From contig WGCY01000038.1 of the NCBI GenBank assembly GCA_015493525.1, forward strand, positions 1 to 64,000: DNA of 64,000 nt, given 5' to 3'. The first letter of the stretch is position 1; each line of letters opens with the position of its first letter. Under the pieces are notes generated by a model that was not told the origin of the DNA, did no database searches, and worked only from the letters and a program-made list of their open reading frames with translations. This document shows, piece by piece, positions 26,618-34,721 of this stretch. This stretch comes from Bacteroidales bacterium. Lineage in GTDB: Bacteria > Bacteroidota > Bacteroidia > Bacteroidales > F082. The translations under genes were made by a program, and so were the position numbers.

Positions 26618-26638
26618 CTTTTCGGTAACACATAAATT

Positions 26639-26767
26639 ATGTTAGCGAACCACCTCTTTCAAAACCACATTCAGCCTGCTTCCATCCGGGAAGAAGTTAT
26701 TCATTTTTCAGACGGTTCTTCACCGTCTTTTTTTTTGTTTTTTATTCTTAAAATCAAACTTCCATGA
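26639..26767 (+). CDS. pyrL-like leader peptide (42 codons) in the pyrBI attenuator
   Basis: An ATG at 26639 opens a 42-codon frame that runs without interruption through a perfect terminator hairpin and its T-run, then stops at TGA 26765-26767, overlapping the pyrB ATG as ATGA. The peptide starts MLANHLFQNH and has a Phe-rich end encoded by the T-run (SFFLFFILK). In E. coli the 44-codon pyrL leader works the same way: when UTP is low, polymerase pauses in U-rich RNA, the coupled ribosome catches up and blocks the terminator. The length, the overlap and a T-rich stretch (TTATTCATTTTTC) just before the hairpin all fit. Too short for the ORF track. No expression evidence is available. Confidence 0.6.
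   Translation: MLANHLFQNHIQPASIREEVIHFSDGSSPSFFLFFILKIKLP
26710..26736 (+). terminator. Attenuator hairpin upstream of pyrB
   Basis: AGACGGT and ACCGTCT form a perfect 7-bp stem with a TCTTC loop, followed by nine Ts, ending 27 bp before the pyrB ATG. It lies inside the leader reading frame, so it is a conditional terminator candidate rather than the end of an upstream gene, whose own terminator is at 26343. Confidence 0.75.
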
Positions 26768-27684
26768 TTCATTTAAAAAACCGGAGCCTGGTCTCCATCA
26801 CCGATTACAGCAAAGAAGAGATACTGAAAGTTCTCGACATTGCCGAAGGTTTTGAAAAAGACCAGCGACAGAAAATCCTCACAAATCATGTGATTGCTTC
26901 CCTGTTTTTTGAGCCATCCACACGTACAAGGCTCAGTTTTGAAAGTGCCGTACAATACCTTGGGGGAAGCATCATCGGCTTTGCCAGCGCAGGAACTTCC
27001 AGTGTCAAGAAAGGCGAATCGCTGAAAGATACCATTCTGACGGTAAGCAATTACTCCGACCTCATCGTTATGCGTAACCCGTTGGACGGTAGCGCACGGT
27101 TTGCCAGCGAAGTTTCGCCCGTTCCCATCATCAATGCCGGCGATGGTGCAAACCAGCATCCTACGCAGTGCCTGCTCGATTTGTATTCTATCCGAAAGAC
27201 ACAGGGAACGCTGGAAAACATTCATATTGCCCTTGTGGGTGATTTGAAATACGGCCGCACCGTCCACTCGCTGGTGCAGGCACTAAGCCTTTTCAACGCC
27301 ACTTTTCATCTGGTTTCCCCCGAATCGCTCAAGCTTCCCAGCGGGGTGAAGAAATGGATCAAAGATGCCGGACTGGAATATGAGCAATACACGGAATTGT
27401 CGGATGTCATTCCAGTAGCCGACATCATTTACATGACCCGTATCCAGGGGGAACGTTTTCCCGACCCCATGGAATACGAAAAGGTTAAAAACTCTTACAT
27501 ATTGAACAACAGTATGTTGGAAAAATCAAAAGAGACCATGCGCGTACTCCATCCCCTGCCCCGCGTAAACGAAATCAGCGAAGAGGTGGACGACAATCCC
27601 AAAGCTTACTATTTCCAACAGGCAAAAAACGGTGTTTATGTCCGTCAGGCCCTCATTGCCGCCATTCTCGGATTAAAAGAGTAA
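26764..27684 (+). CDS. pyrB: Aspartate carbamoyltransferase catalytic subunit
   Basis: Catalyses the committed step of pyrimidine synthesis, carbamoyl phosphate plus aspartate to carbamoylaspartate. The 306-residue protein has the carbamoyl-phosphate motif FFEPSTRTRLSFE near 48-60, the NAGDGANQHPTQCLLDLYSI block, and the C-terminal HPLPRVNEI. The regulatory subunit gene pyrI follows 22 bp later, so the enzyme should be the class B (PyrB6PyrI6) allosteric form. Its ATG overlaps the stop of the 42-codon leader, implying translational as well as transcriptional coupling. All key residues look intact. Confidence 0.96.
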   Translation: MIHLKNRSLVSITDYSKEEILKVLDIAEGFEKDQRQKILTNHVIASLFFEPSTRTRLSFESAVQYLGGSIIGFASAGTSSVKKGESLKDTILTVSNYSDLIVMRNPLDGSARFASEVSPVPIINAGDGANQHPTQCLLDLYSIRKTQGTLENIHIALVGDLKYGRTVHSLVQALSLFNATFHLVSPESLKLPSGVKKWIKDAGLEYEQYTELSDVIPVADIIYMTRIQGERFPDPMEYEKVKNSYILNNSMLEKSKETMRVLHPLPRVNEISEEVDDNPKAYYFQQAKNGVYVRQALIAAILGLKE

Positions 27685-27706
27685 AAAAACATAAGATTCT
27701 TAAAGC

Positions 27707-28174
27707 ATGAAAAACAAAAGAACAGAATTAAAAGTTTCGGCCATCCGCAACGGTACGGTCATCGACCATATTCCGGCAGAAAACACTTTCCGTGTCTTTG
27801 CCCTGCTCAACCTCGAAAGCAGCAGCGACCACGTCTATTTCGGTACCAATCTGGAAAGCCGGAAGCTGGGAAAAAAGGGAATTATAAAAATCAGTAACCT
27901 GTTTTTTAAACCTGAGGAAATCAGCAAGATAGCCCTTGTTGCCCCCCATGCCACGCTCATCGAGATAAGAGATTACGAAATAGTCAAAAAAGAGCAGGTA
28001 CTGCTTCCCGAAGAAATTCATAAGATTGTGAAGTGCGTTAACCCGAAATGCGTTACCAACAACCAAAACGTACCGACGTATTTTCAGGTTATTTATGACC
28101 ATCACGGAAAAATGAAGCTGGCCTGCCGCTATTGTGAAAAGACCATGAGCATGAAGGATGTTGCGTTTGTTTAA
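27707..28174 (+). CDS. pyrI: Aspartate carbamoyltransferase regulatory subunit
   Basis: The zinc-binding allosteric chain that joins two PyrB trimers and binds CTP/ATP. The 155-residue protein has the nucleotide-binding N-terminal domain (VSAIRNGTVIDHIPAENTFR) and the four-cysteine zinc site split as CVNPKC and CRYC near the C-terminus. The length matches E. coli PyrI (153 aa). It is co-directional with pyrB and shares its attenuator-controlled transcript. End-product inhibition by CTP is expected from the family but not visible in sequence. Confidence 0.95.
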   Translation: MKNKRTELKVSAIRNGTVIDHIPAENTFRVFALLNLESSSDHVYFGTNLESRKLGKKGIIKISNLFFKPEEISKIALVAPHATLIEIRDYEIVKKEQVLLPEEIHKIVKCVNPKCVTNNQNVPTYFQVIYDHHGKMKLACRYCEKTMSMKDVAFV

Positions 28175-28223
28175 AAGTTCCCAGGCCCATCGGACAGCTT
28201 TTCGTTCCAATACAGATTATTTG

Positions 28224-28231
28224 TACTTTTG
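28224..28231 (+). promoter_or_regulatory. Candidate -7 box close to the 28238 start
   Basis: TACTTTTG lies 6 bp before the ATG of the small barrel gene, so the transcript would have almost no 5' UTR. It separates this gene from pyrBI. Confidence 0.4.
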
Positions 28232-28237
28232 TAAACC

Positions 28238-28861
28238 ATGAAAGCAAAGATTTTCATATTTATTTTGGTCGTCCTGGTCTCTTTTCAGCAGATACAGGCA
28301 CAGACATTTGGGCAGAATGTAAAAAGCACTCCGGCAAAAAGCAAAACCGCTTTCAAGCCGGATGTCCGCCTTTCTCTCGGCACCTCGTTTTCCACTTTTT
28401 ATCCGGGAATGAATGGCTTCAGCAGCTGGGTTGCCCCGGAAATCAGTATGCCCATCAACAAAAAATGGGCCGTTGCCGCCGGTATCGCCTACACCAATTT
28501 CCTGACCACCGGCACGCCGGAAATAGCCGGTTTTGGAAATACGGTGCAAAATTATGGCTCCGTTTATGTAAAAGGCCGTTATCAGGTAAACGATAAACTG
28601 TCCATCTCGGGGATGGCCTACAAAACATTCAACCTCTCGCCACAAAAGCCCGAAGACAAAATAAATCCCCGTGCCATCGACTTCAGTAACAGCGGCGTTA
28701 TGATGAGTGTGGACTACAAAGTAACCGATCATTTCAGGATTAATGCCGCCTTTTCCATGGAACAACGGCATTACAATCCTTTTGACCCCTATTCCGGATA
28801 TGGTTATTTCGGAAGTCCCATGAACGGCATGGCCCCCGGCGGGTTTCATTCGGGATTTTAA
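28238..28861 (+). CDS. Putative small outer-membrane beta-barrel protein
   Basis: A 207-residue protein with a signal peptide (FIFILVVLVSFQQIQAQ) and a body of alternating aromatic and polar residues typical of an 8-10 stranded barrel, for example SLGTSFSTFYPGM and YGSVYVKGRYQVNDKLSISG. The end is Gly/Pro/Phe-rich (SGYGYFGSPMNG) and finishes with an aromatic residue, as outer-membrane proteins often do. I do not recognise a named family and no conserved enzymatic motif is seen. The gene has its own promoter box and is followed immediately by a dispersed repeat, so it does not seem to belong to an operon. Confidence 0.6.
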   Translation: MKAKIFIFILVVLVSFQQIQAQTFGQNVKSTPAKSKTAFKPDVRLSLGTSFSTFYPGMNGFSSWVAPEISMPINKKWAVAAGIAYTNFLTTGTPEIAGFGNTVQNYGSVYVKGRYQVNDKLSISGMAYKTFNLSPQKPEDKINPRAIDFSNSGVMMSVDYKVTDHFRINAAFSMEQRHYNPFDPYSGYGYFGSPMNGMAPGGFHSGF

Positions 28862-28865
28862 TAGT

Positions 28866-29062
28866 GCAGTTGTTTAAAGTTAACGCATTATTCCTTTTCT
28901 ACTATTCAACGAATTATGATGGAAATATTCAAAAAGATAGTTTTGAAGGTTCACGCCAAAAGCGCAAAGGTTCCGCAAAGCGCGCAAATCATTTTGCTAT
29001 AATGATTTAAGTTTTGCGTTTTCTGCGTTAAAGTTTTGCGCACTTTGCGTGAAATCCCCTTC
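28866..29062 (+). repeat. MITE-like fold-back element, truncated copy 2
   Basis: It begins 4 nt after the preceding stop with GCAGTTGTTTAAAGTTAAC and shares the body of copy 1 almost word for word, including the hairpin AAATCATT-loop-AATGATTT and the GCGCACTTTGCGT run. The match stops at about 29062 with no right-hand end. Relative to copy 1 an internal segment near the left end is shorter. Confidence 0.7.
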
Positions 29063-29074
29063 TTATAAATTTTG

Positions 29075-29082
29075 TATTTTTG
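29075..29082 (+). promoter_or_regulatory. Candidate -7 box for the OYE-like reductase
   Basis: TATTTTTG matches TAnnTTTG and lies about 45 bp before the ATG at 29127, just beyond the truncated end of the repeat. The promoter therefore adjoins the repeat. Confidence 0.4.
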
Positions 29083-29126
29083 TATGCAATACATGTAAAT
29101 ATAACGAATACTAAAAACATGAAACA

Positions 29127-30986
29127 ATGCTGAACCTGAGGAACGAACTGATTATGGCCCCTGTGAAACTGGGATACAGCGATGGAACAGGCGTGGTTAC
29201 ACAACGACATTTAGATTTTTACGAACCGAGAAGCAGGCATGTGGGGGCAGTGGCCCTTGAACCGCTTTATATGGACCCGGGCTTGCGGGAACTCCCCACC
29301 CAGCTTGGTATTGACGATGACAACAAACTTACCGGTTTACAAAAGCTCCTGGATGTCATACATAAAAATGGGGCCAAAGTCATTGCCCACATCAACCACC
29401 CCGGACGGATGGCCAACCCGAAAATACCGGGAAACTTTCATTGGTCGTCCACGGACAAAGCCTGTGAAAATGGTGGTGCCGTCCCCCTGAAAATGGACAG
29501 GGAAATGATGGACAACGTGATTCAAATGCACACTGATGCCGCCCGCAGAGCCGAAAAAGCCGGTTTCGATATGGTAGAATTACAAACAGGGCACGGATAC
29601 CTGCTGGCACAGTTCCTTTCGCCGGCCGTCAACGACCGTCATGATGAATATGGCGGAAGTCTGGAAAACCGTATGTGCTTCCCGCTGGAAGTAGTCAAAG
29701 CGGTAAAACAGGCAGTGAAAATCCCCGTAATAGCCCGCATGAGTGCCGACGAAATCATCCCAAACGGTTTTCATGTAAATGAAATGGAGACATTTGCAAA
29801 GAAATTGCAGGAGAATGGTATTTCTGCACTTCACATTACGGCGGGTTCGGCATGTAGTACGCCGCCCTGGTTTTTCCAGCACATGTTTGTTCCCAAAGGC
29901 AAAACATGGCAGCTGGCAGGCCAAATCAAAGAGAAGGTGGATATTCCGGTTATTTTCCTCGGACGCATTCATTCGGTAAAAGACATTGCTTTCCTGAAGG
30001 AAAAATACCATGCCGAATACTTCGCCATAGGCCGTGCGCTGGTAGCCGATCCTGATTTTGCAGGGAAATACCTGCATCAGGTTGAAGGAATTATCCGGCC
30101 GTGCCTCGCCTGCTCCGAAGGCTGTCTGGGTGGTGTAAAATCGGGAAAAGGATTGGGATGTGTTGTGAATCCGCAGGTAAATACAAAACTTCCCGCCATT
30201 CAAAAAACATCCGCAGCAAAACGTTACGCCATTGTGGGTGGCGGAATTGCCGGCATGCAGGCGGCCATAAGCCTGAAAGAAAAAGGCCATGAGGTAGTAC
30301 TTTTTGAAAAAGAGGGCCTTGGTGGCCAGTTTAACCTCGCTTTCCTGCCACCCAACAAGGAGAGCCTGAAAGAAATTGTGGACTACTACAAAACAGAACT
30401 AGCAAAGATGCATGTGAAAATCCGGATGGAAGAGGCGGTCCGTGAAAAGCTGCTTTCCGAAAAATTTGACGGCATCGTCATGGCCACAGGAGCTTTGCCC
30501 GCCGTTCCCCCCATCAAGGGACTGAAAAATTATTCCTGGGCAGAATTTCTTGAAGAAGAGCGTCTGCCTTCCGGGAAAAAAGTACTCATTATCGGCGGCG
30601 GCCTTATCGGTATGGAGGTGGCCAGCAAACTTGTTGACAATAATAATGATGTGGTCATCGTTGAAATGCTCGAAGAGATTGCCCGCGGCATGGAGATGAT
30701 TGAAAAAGCCATGACATTGAAAAAGCTAAAAGCCAAAGGAGCCGAAATCATTACAAAACATGTCGTTACTGAAGTAAACGGCCATGAAATCAGAATAAAA
30801 GGGGAAGAAGGAATAAGAATCATTGCCGGTGTGGATAAGATAGTGGTTGCCACCGGGATGCGCCCCTATCATCCCTTTGAAAAAGACACCGCATTGCCCC
30901 CTGTATATTTTGTAGGGGATGCGCAAAAAGCGGGGAAAGCGCAGGATGCCATTCGCGATGCTTACGAACTGGCTTTGAAGTTGTAA
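29127..30986 (+). CDS. OYE-type FMN/FAD/[4Fe-4S] reductase (2,4-dienoyl-CoA reductase-like)
   Basis: A two-part flavoenzyme of the FadH/enoate reductase type that reduces activated C=C bonds with NAD(P)H. Residues 1-320 form the Old Yellow Enzyme barrel (IMAPVKLGYS, TGHGYLLAQFLSP, YGGSLENR, AIGRALVADPDF). An iron-sulfur site follows (CLACSEGCLGG and GCVVNP), then FAD and NAD domains from about 365 (YAIVGGGIAGMQAA) and 475 (VLIIGGGLIGMEVASKL). It has 619 residues, somewhat short because the N-terminus lacks the usual LFxPxxIG strand; no in-frame upstream start repairs this. A tiny Cys protein gene follows 3 nt later. The substrate is unknown. Confidence 0.85.
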   Translation: MLNLRNELIMAPVKLGYSDGTGVVTQRHLDFYEPRSRHVGAVALEPLYMDPGLRELPTQLGIDDDNKLTGLQKLLDVIHKNGAKVIAHINHPGRMANPKIPGNFHWSSTDKACENGGAVPLKMDREMMDNVIQMHTDAARRAEKAGFDMVELQTGHGYLLAQFLSPAVNDRHDEYGGSLENRMCFPLEVVKAVKQAVKIPVIARMSADEIIPNGFHVNEMETFAKKLQENGISALHITAGSACSTPPWFFQHMFVPKGKTWQLAGQIKEKVDIPVIFLGRIHSVKDIAFLKEKYHAEYFAIGRALVADPDFAGKYLHQVEGIIRPCLACSEGCLGGVKSGKGLGCVVNPQVNTKLPAIQKTSAAKRYAIVGGGIAGMQAAISLKEKGHEVVLFEKEGLGGQFNLAFLPPNKESLKEIVDYYKTELAKMHVKIRMEEAVREKLLSEKFDGIVMATGALPAVPPIKGLKNYSWAEFLEEERLPSGKKVLIIGGGLIGMEVASKLVDNNNDVVIVEMLEEIARGMEMIEKAMTLKKLKAKGAEIITKHVVTEVNGHEIRIKGEEGIRIIAGVDKIVVATGMRPYHPFEKDTALPPVYFVGDAQKAGKAQDAIRDAYELALKL

Positions 30987-30989
30987 GGC

Positions 30990-31190
30990 ATGTTCAAAGC
31001 AAAAACCTGTAAATGGTTTCCCGTTTGCCCCATGAAATTTTATTGGGAACAGGGAAAACTCGATAAAAAATGGATAGACAATTACTGCAAAGGTAACTGG
31101 CCATCCTGTGTTCGTTACCAAAAAGAGGAAAACGGTATTCCGCATCCCGACAACATGTTACCTGACGGAACAATAGATAACGAACTGTAA
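30990..31190 (+). CDS. Small four-cysteine protein coupled to the flavoenzyme
   Basis: A 66-residue protein starting 3 nt after the reductase stop, so it is almost certainly translated from the same message. Four cysteines (C7, C13, C33, C40) sit in CKWFPVC and YCKGNWPSC, and the C-terminus has HPDNMLPDG. I recall similar small anaerobe proteins that are often mislabelled as uracil-DNA glycosylase, but there is no glycosylase domain. A metal or Fe-S-binding accessory role for the flavoenzyme is a guess from spacing and cysteines. No signal peptide. Confidence 0.7.
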   Translation: MFKAKTCKWFPVCPMKFYWEQGKLDKKWIDNYCKGNWPSCVRYQKEENGIPHPDNMLPDGTIDNEL

Positions 31191-31269
31191 TAACCTGAGG
31201 CTAAGATAAGTCTTTAGGTTAATGTAACACTCCCTGCATTTATGCTCCTTTAAAAGAATTTTTATAAAC

Positions 31270-31306
31270 AAAAAATCGTGGCACAAACAGAAGTCTGAGC
31301 CACGAT
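31270..31306 (-). terminator. Terminator of the Cys/Met PLP lyase operon
   Basis: ATCGTGGC pairs perfectly with GCCACGAT around a 16-nt loop, with five As on the plus-strand left side, giving a T-run on the minus strand. It lies just past the stop of the minus-strand gene at 31326. Confidence 0.75.
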
Positions 31307-31325
31307 ATGTTTTGGAAGAAACGCC

Positions 31326-32507
31326 TTACACCAGCGACAGCGCGTGGTCGAGATCGGCAATAATGTCGTCCACATCTTCAATACCCACCGAGAGGCGTAC
31401 CAGCCCATCCGTGATACCGGCCTCTTCCCGTTCTTCTTTCGACAGTTTGGAATGTGTCATGGAAGCAGGATGCTGAATCAGTGTTTCGATACCGCCCAAC
31501 GACACGGCCAACAATGCCAAATGGACATTATCCATTACCGTTTTTCCGGCAACAAGTCCGCCTTTTACACCAAACGACATCATGGCACCGGGGCCGGCCA
31601 TCTGCTTTTTGGCCAGTTCATACTGCGGATGTGATTTTAGTCCGGGATACAAAACCCAGTCAATTTTCGGATGATTTTCCAAAAATTCCGCAATTTTTTT
31701 AGCATTGGCCTGAGCCCTTTCTATCCTCACCGAAAGCGTTTTTAATCCGCGGCGGGTAAGCCAGGCCTGATGCGGATCCATGTTGAAACCCACATTCTTC
31801 ATCACATAAGCAATTTCGCCAAACAGTTCTTTTGTTTTCGCAACCACACATCCCCCAACGATATCGGCATGTCCGTTGATGAATTTTGTCATGGAATGCA
31901 AAACAATATCGGCACCCAAATCAAGCGGTTTCTGGATATACGGACTACAGAAAGTATTATCAACACAAACCAACACATTGTGTTTGTGTGCAATAGCTGC
32001 GGCACCGGCAATGTCTGTAATTCCCATGGTCGGGTTGGCCGGTGTTTCGAGATAAAGTAATTTGGTGTTGGGACGAATGGCTTTTTCGATATTTTCGAGA
32101 TGGGTACAGTCCACATAAGTACTCTCTACCCCAAGTTTCGGATAGAGTTTTTCCATAACGCCGCGCGAGGGGCCGTAAACGGAGTTGTGGCTCACCATGT
32201 GGTCTCCGGCACCGAGGAAAGCAAGGTAAACATTGTTCACGGCAGCCATACCGGAGGCAGTTACCACCGCTGCATAGCCATTTTCCAGTTCGGCCAGCGT
32301 ATTTTGAAGGTCGTCAATCGTCGGGTTGCCCAAACGGGTATAGATGTACCCCTTCTCCTCGCCGGAAAAACAGCGGGCACCATGGTCGGCATTTTTAAAC
32401 CGGAAAGTCGAAGTTTGATAAATCGGCGTTACCGCACTGCCCATAGGGTCTTCAATACCGCCGGCATGAATCAGTTTTGAGTTAAATCCTGCTTTTTTTG
32501 TGTCCAT
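31326..32507 (-). CDS. Cys/Met metabolism PLP enzyme (cystathionine/methionine gamma-lyase family)
   Basis: A trans-sulfuration-family enzyme of 393 residues that acts on sulfur amino acids. The PLP lysine is in HSMTKFINGH near residue 208; other hallmarks are YTRLGNPTID, ASGMAAVNN, LYLETPANPTMGI, VDNTFCSPYIQ and HPASMTHSKL. The loop that carries a reactive Cys in methionine gamma-lyases (YGCT) reads VYGPSRG here, so gamma-lyase activity on cystathionine or homocysteine is at least as likely as methioninase. It is last in a three-gene minus-strand operon behind a NifX-like and a DUF134 protein. The exact substrate is unresolved. Confidence 0.85.
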   Translation of the reverse strand: MDTKKAGFNSKLIHAGGIEDPMGSAVTPIYQTSTFRFKNADHGARCFSGEEKGYIYTRLGNPTIDDLQNTLAELENGYAAVVTASGMAAVNNVYLAFLGAGDHMVSHNSVYGPSRGVMEKLYPKLGVESTYVDCTHLENIEKAIRPNTKLLYLETPANPTMGITDIAGAAAIAHKHNVLVCVDNTFCSPYIQKPLDLGADIVLHSMTKFINGHADIVGGCVVAKTKELFGEIAYVMKNVGFNMDPHQAWLTRRGLKTLSVRIERAQANAKKIAEFLENHPKIDWVLYPGLKSHPQYELAKKQMAGPGAMMSFGVKGGLVAGKTVMDNVHLALLAVSLGGIETLIQHPASMTHSKLSKEEREEAGITDGLVRLSVGIEDVDDIIADLDHALSLV

Positions 32508-32529
32508 TTTTTATTTTTTTGGGTTAATT

Positions 32530-32871
32530 TTAATGATGACAATAGTTTTGTCCGAATTTCAAATCTCCGTTTATAAAATCCAATGCCAGGTTTGCAGCTT
32601 CATCCACAGCAACACCCACATAGACATTAATGCCGCGGTTGTATAGAATTTCGATGGCCTTGGGGCCGATACCACCCACCAGAATGTCCGTAGCCTGATT
32701 TTCGACAAGCCAGTTCGGGATGGTCCCTTCGGCATGTGGCGGAGGCTCCCTGCGGTATTCTTTCACAATTTTACCCTCTTCAATCTCATAAAAAGCAAAT
32801 TCACGGCTATGACCGAAATGCTGTGCAAGGTTTCCGTTTTCCAACGGAATGGCTAACTTCTTTTTAGACAT
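32530..32871 (-). CDS. NifB/NifX-type iron-molybdenum cluster-binding domain protein
   Basis: A stand-alone dinitrogenase iron-molybdenum cofactor domain, 113 residues, with family features AIPLENGNLAQHFGHSREFAFYE near the start, ATDILVGGIGPKAIEILYNRGI in the middle and a histidine-rich C-terminus (GQNYCHH). Such domains bind metal-sulfur clusters and occur without nitrogenase in many anaerobes. The start is 4 nt after the DUF134 stop, and the PLP enzyme follows after 22 bp. No nif genes are in the window, so a nitrogenase role is not implied; cluster carriage or metal sensing is more likely. Confidence 0.88.
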   Translation of the reverse strand: MSKKKLAIPLENGNLAQHFGHSREFAFYEIEEGKIVKEYRREPPPHAEGTIPNWLVENQATDILVGGIGPKAIEILYNRGINVYVGVAVDEAANLALDFINGDLKFGQNYCHH

Positions 32872-32875
32872 ATAA

Positions 32876-33514
32876 TTATTTTTTACGTTTATTTAAAATA
32901 TATTGATAATGTTCTGAATCTTCTCTCACCATACGGATGTTGCAATGCGGACAAAGCAAACTGCCACAAGGGACACCGGCGGCATGTTCCACTCGCTCAT
33001 CACATTTGGGACAAATACAAAAGCCTGCCACTCCCCTGCCTCCGCGAAACCGGCCACCGCCACGTCCTGCTCCCCGCACTTTTTCCGAAAAGTTGTTGAC
33101 AGCCTGTTGTAACGGAATCACATTGTCACCACCACAAACCGGACAATGCCCGGCTTTTTTCCCCGATTTACGTTTAAACACCGAACCGCAGTTCTCACAG
33201 CGGTACCAGTCGGCATCAAATGCCACATGGCCTCCCTCAATGGAGATCCGCTTGTTCTCGATGAAAGCTTTGGCTACTTTTTTACGGGCAGAATCATAAA
33301 TGCGCGTGAATGTGGGCCTTGAAACATGCATCCGCTTTGATGCCTCCAATTGCGTAAGCTGTTCATAATCCGCAAGTTTAATAGCCTCATACTCTTCAAA
33401 ATGTAGTACGACAGTATCTCCTGCAGCAGAAGAATAGTCCCCGCTTTCGGGAACAAAACCGGAAACGGATGGTGGTTCGCTGAGTATTCTTCTTCTTTTG
33501 GGTCGCGGCGACAT
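32876..33514 (-). CDS. DUF134 family helix-turn-helix protein with C-terminal zinc ribbons
   Basis: A UPF0251/DUF134 protein, 212 residues. The N-terminal part has VVLHFEEYEAIKLADYEQLT followed by the sigma-4-like helix-turn-helix QLEASKRMHVSRPTFTRIY (about residues 55-75). Two extra cysteine modules follow: CENCGSVFKRKSGKKAGHC with CPVCGG, and CICPKCDERVEHAAGVPCG with CPHCN. A Gly/Arg-rich linker separates them. DUF134 proteins often neighbour NifX-like proteins, as here, and are presumed transcriptional regulators. The zinc-rich tail makes it about twice as long as the minimal family. It leads the operon and may control it. Confidence 0.85.
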   Translation of the reverse strand: MSPRPKRRRILSEPPSVSGFVPESGDYSSAAGDTVVLHFEEYEAIKLADYEQLTQLEASKRMHVSRPTFTRIYDSARKKVAKAFIENKRISIEGGHVAFDADWYRCENCGSVFKRKSGKKAGHCPVCGGDNVIPLQQAVNNFSEKVRGAGRGGGRFRGGRGVAGFCICPKCDERVEHAAGVPCGSLLCPHCNIRMVREDSEHYQYILNKRKK

Positions 33515-33680
33515 GGATTTATACCTTTGGATGCAAATATATTGAACATTTGTTCAAGGTCATCTGTAAAAGCAACAAAATTTATGATTTTTCCCCGCCC
33601 ACAAAAGCTGTTTTTGAAAAAACGATGTTTCTTTCTCTTCCAATCAGAATTTTTTGTAGCATTGTAAACCACAATTTACC

Positions 33681-34721
33681 ATGAGAAAACCTGTCATTAC
33701 CGGTCTGTTCCTGCTCCTTGTTTTTGGTGGGGAAGTACTTTGCGCCCAGCCGGCACAACCGGTAAAAACATTCCTGAGAATAGGCTTTTACAACACGGAA
33801 AATTATTTCGATCCCTTTGCTGATTCCACTATCATGTACAGCCAGTTCAATCCCGGGGGAGATCATCACTGGTCAGCAGCACGTTACAAAACAAAACGGC
33901 AGCATATTTTCAAGGTTACCACTGCCATGGGAGGATGGCACGGGATGGACATCATGGCTTTTGCAGAGATTGAGAACCGGTTTATCCTGGAAGACCTGAT
34001 AAAAAGCACCCCCCTGGGGGAAAAAAATTATGGCATCATCCACTTTGAGTCTCACGACCATCGCGGCATTGACGTCGGGATGATTTACCAAAAAGCAACC
34101 TTTCATCCCATCCTGGGAAAAGCTATCCACCTGCTTGACACCGCGGGTAACATTCTGCACACCCGCGATATTTTATATGTAAAAGGAATCGCCGGAAGAG
34201 ATACACTTCAGCTTTTTATCAACCACTGGCCTTCGCGCTACGGAGGACTGATGGCCACCGTATCCCTGAGACTGCGCGCAGCGAAAACGCTTCGCCGGAC
34301 AGTGGATTCTATCTGTTCGGAAAATCCAAATGCCCACATTCTTATCCTGGGAGATTTCAACGAAACCATTGCCGACAAAGGCTTGCAGTGGGTTGCCGGA
34401 TACAAGAATGGTTGTAACATATTTACCCTGCCGCCGTTGTATGATTTTGGTAAAACATCAGGCAGTATTAAAAGCAAATCAGGCTGGACAATATTTGACC
34501 GGATTCTCTGTTCAAAAAATATGACAAGTATTCATTCTCCCGTTTTGGTTGTTGGTAAAAGCTTTCATATCTTTGATGCACCGTTTCTTCTGGAAAAAGA
34601 CGAAAAATATATGGGATTAAAACCGAACCGGACATACAACGGCTTCACTTATCATGGTGGCTTTAGCGATCATCTGCCTGTGTATATCGATATTGGGTTC
34701 CAGACAACACACAGGCCATGA
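33681..34721 (+). CDS. Secreted endonuclease/exonuclease/phosphatase (EEP) family protein
   Basis: A metal-dependent phosphoesterase of the EEP superfamily, 346 residues, with a signal peptide (LFLLLVFGGEVLCAQ). Motifs in order are FYNTENYFDP, the metal Glu in MAFAEIENR, DHRGIDVGMIYQ, FINHWPSRYGG, LILGDFNETIAD and the catalytic GGFSDHLPVYIDI at the end. Location outside the cytosol suggests scavenging of phosphate from nucleic acids or other phosphodiesters, but substrates of this superfamily vary widely. The stop overlaps the start of the giant AsmA-like gene (ATGA), implying coupled translation. Confidence 0.85.
   Translation: MRKPVITGLFLLLVFGGEVLCAQPAQPVKTFLRIGFYNTENYFDPFADSTIMYSQFNPGGDHHWSAARYKTKRQHIFKVTTAMGGWHGMDIMAFAEIENRFILEDLIKSTPLGEKNYGIIHFESHDHRGIDVGMIYQKATFHPILGKAIHLLDTAGNILHTRDILYVKGIAGRDTLQLFINHWPSRYGGLMATVSLRLRAAKTLRRTVDSICSENPNAHILILGDFNETIADKGLQWVAGYKNGCNIFTLPPLYDFGKTSGSIKSKSGWTIFDRILCSKNMTSIHSPVLVVGKSFHIFDAPFLLEKDEKYMGLKPNRTYNGFTYHGGFSDHLPVYIDIGFQTTHRP

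Noticed and set aside
32530-32871. Evidence for nitrogen fixation
   Set aside because: Isolated NifX-type domains occur widely without nitrogenase and no nifHDK is present in the window.
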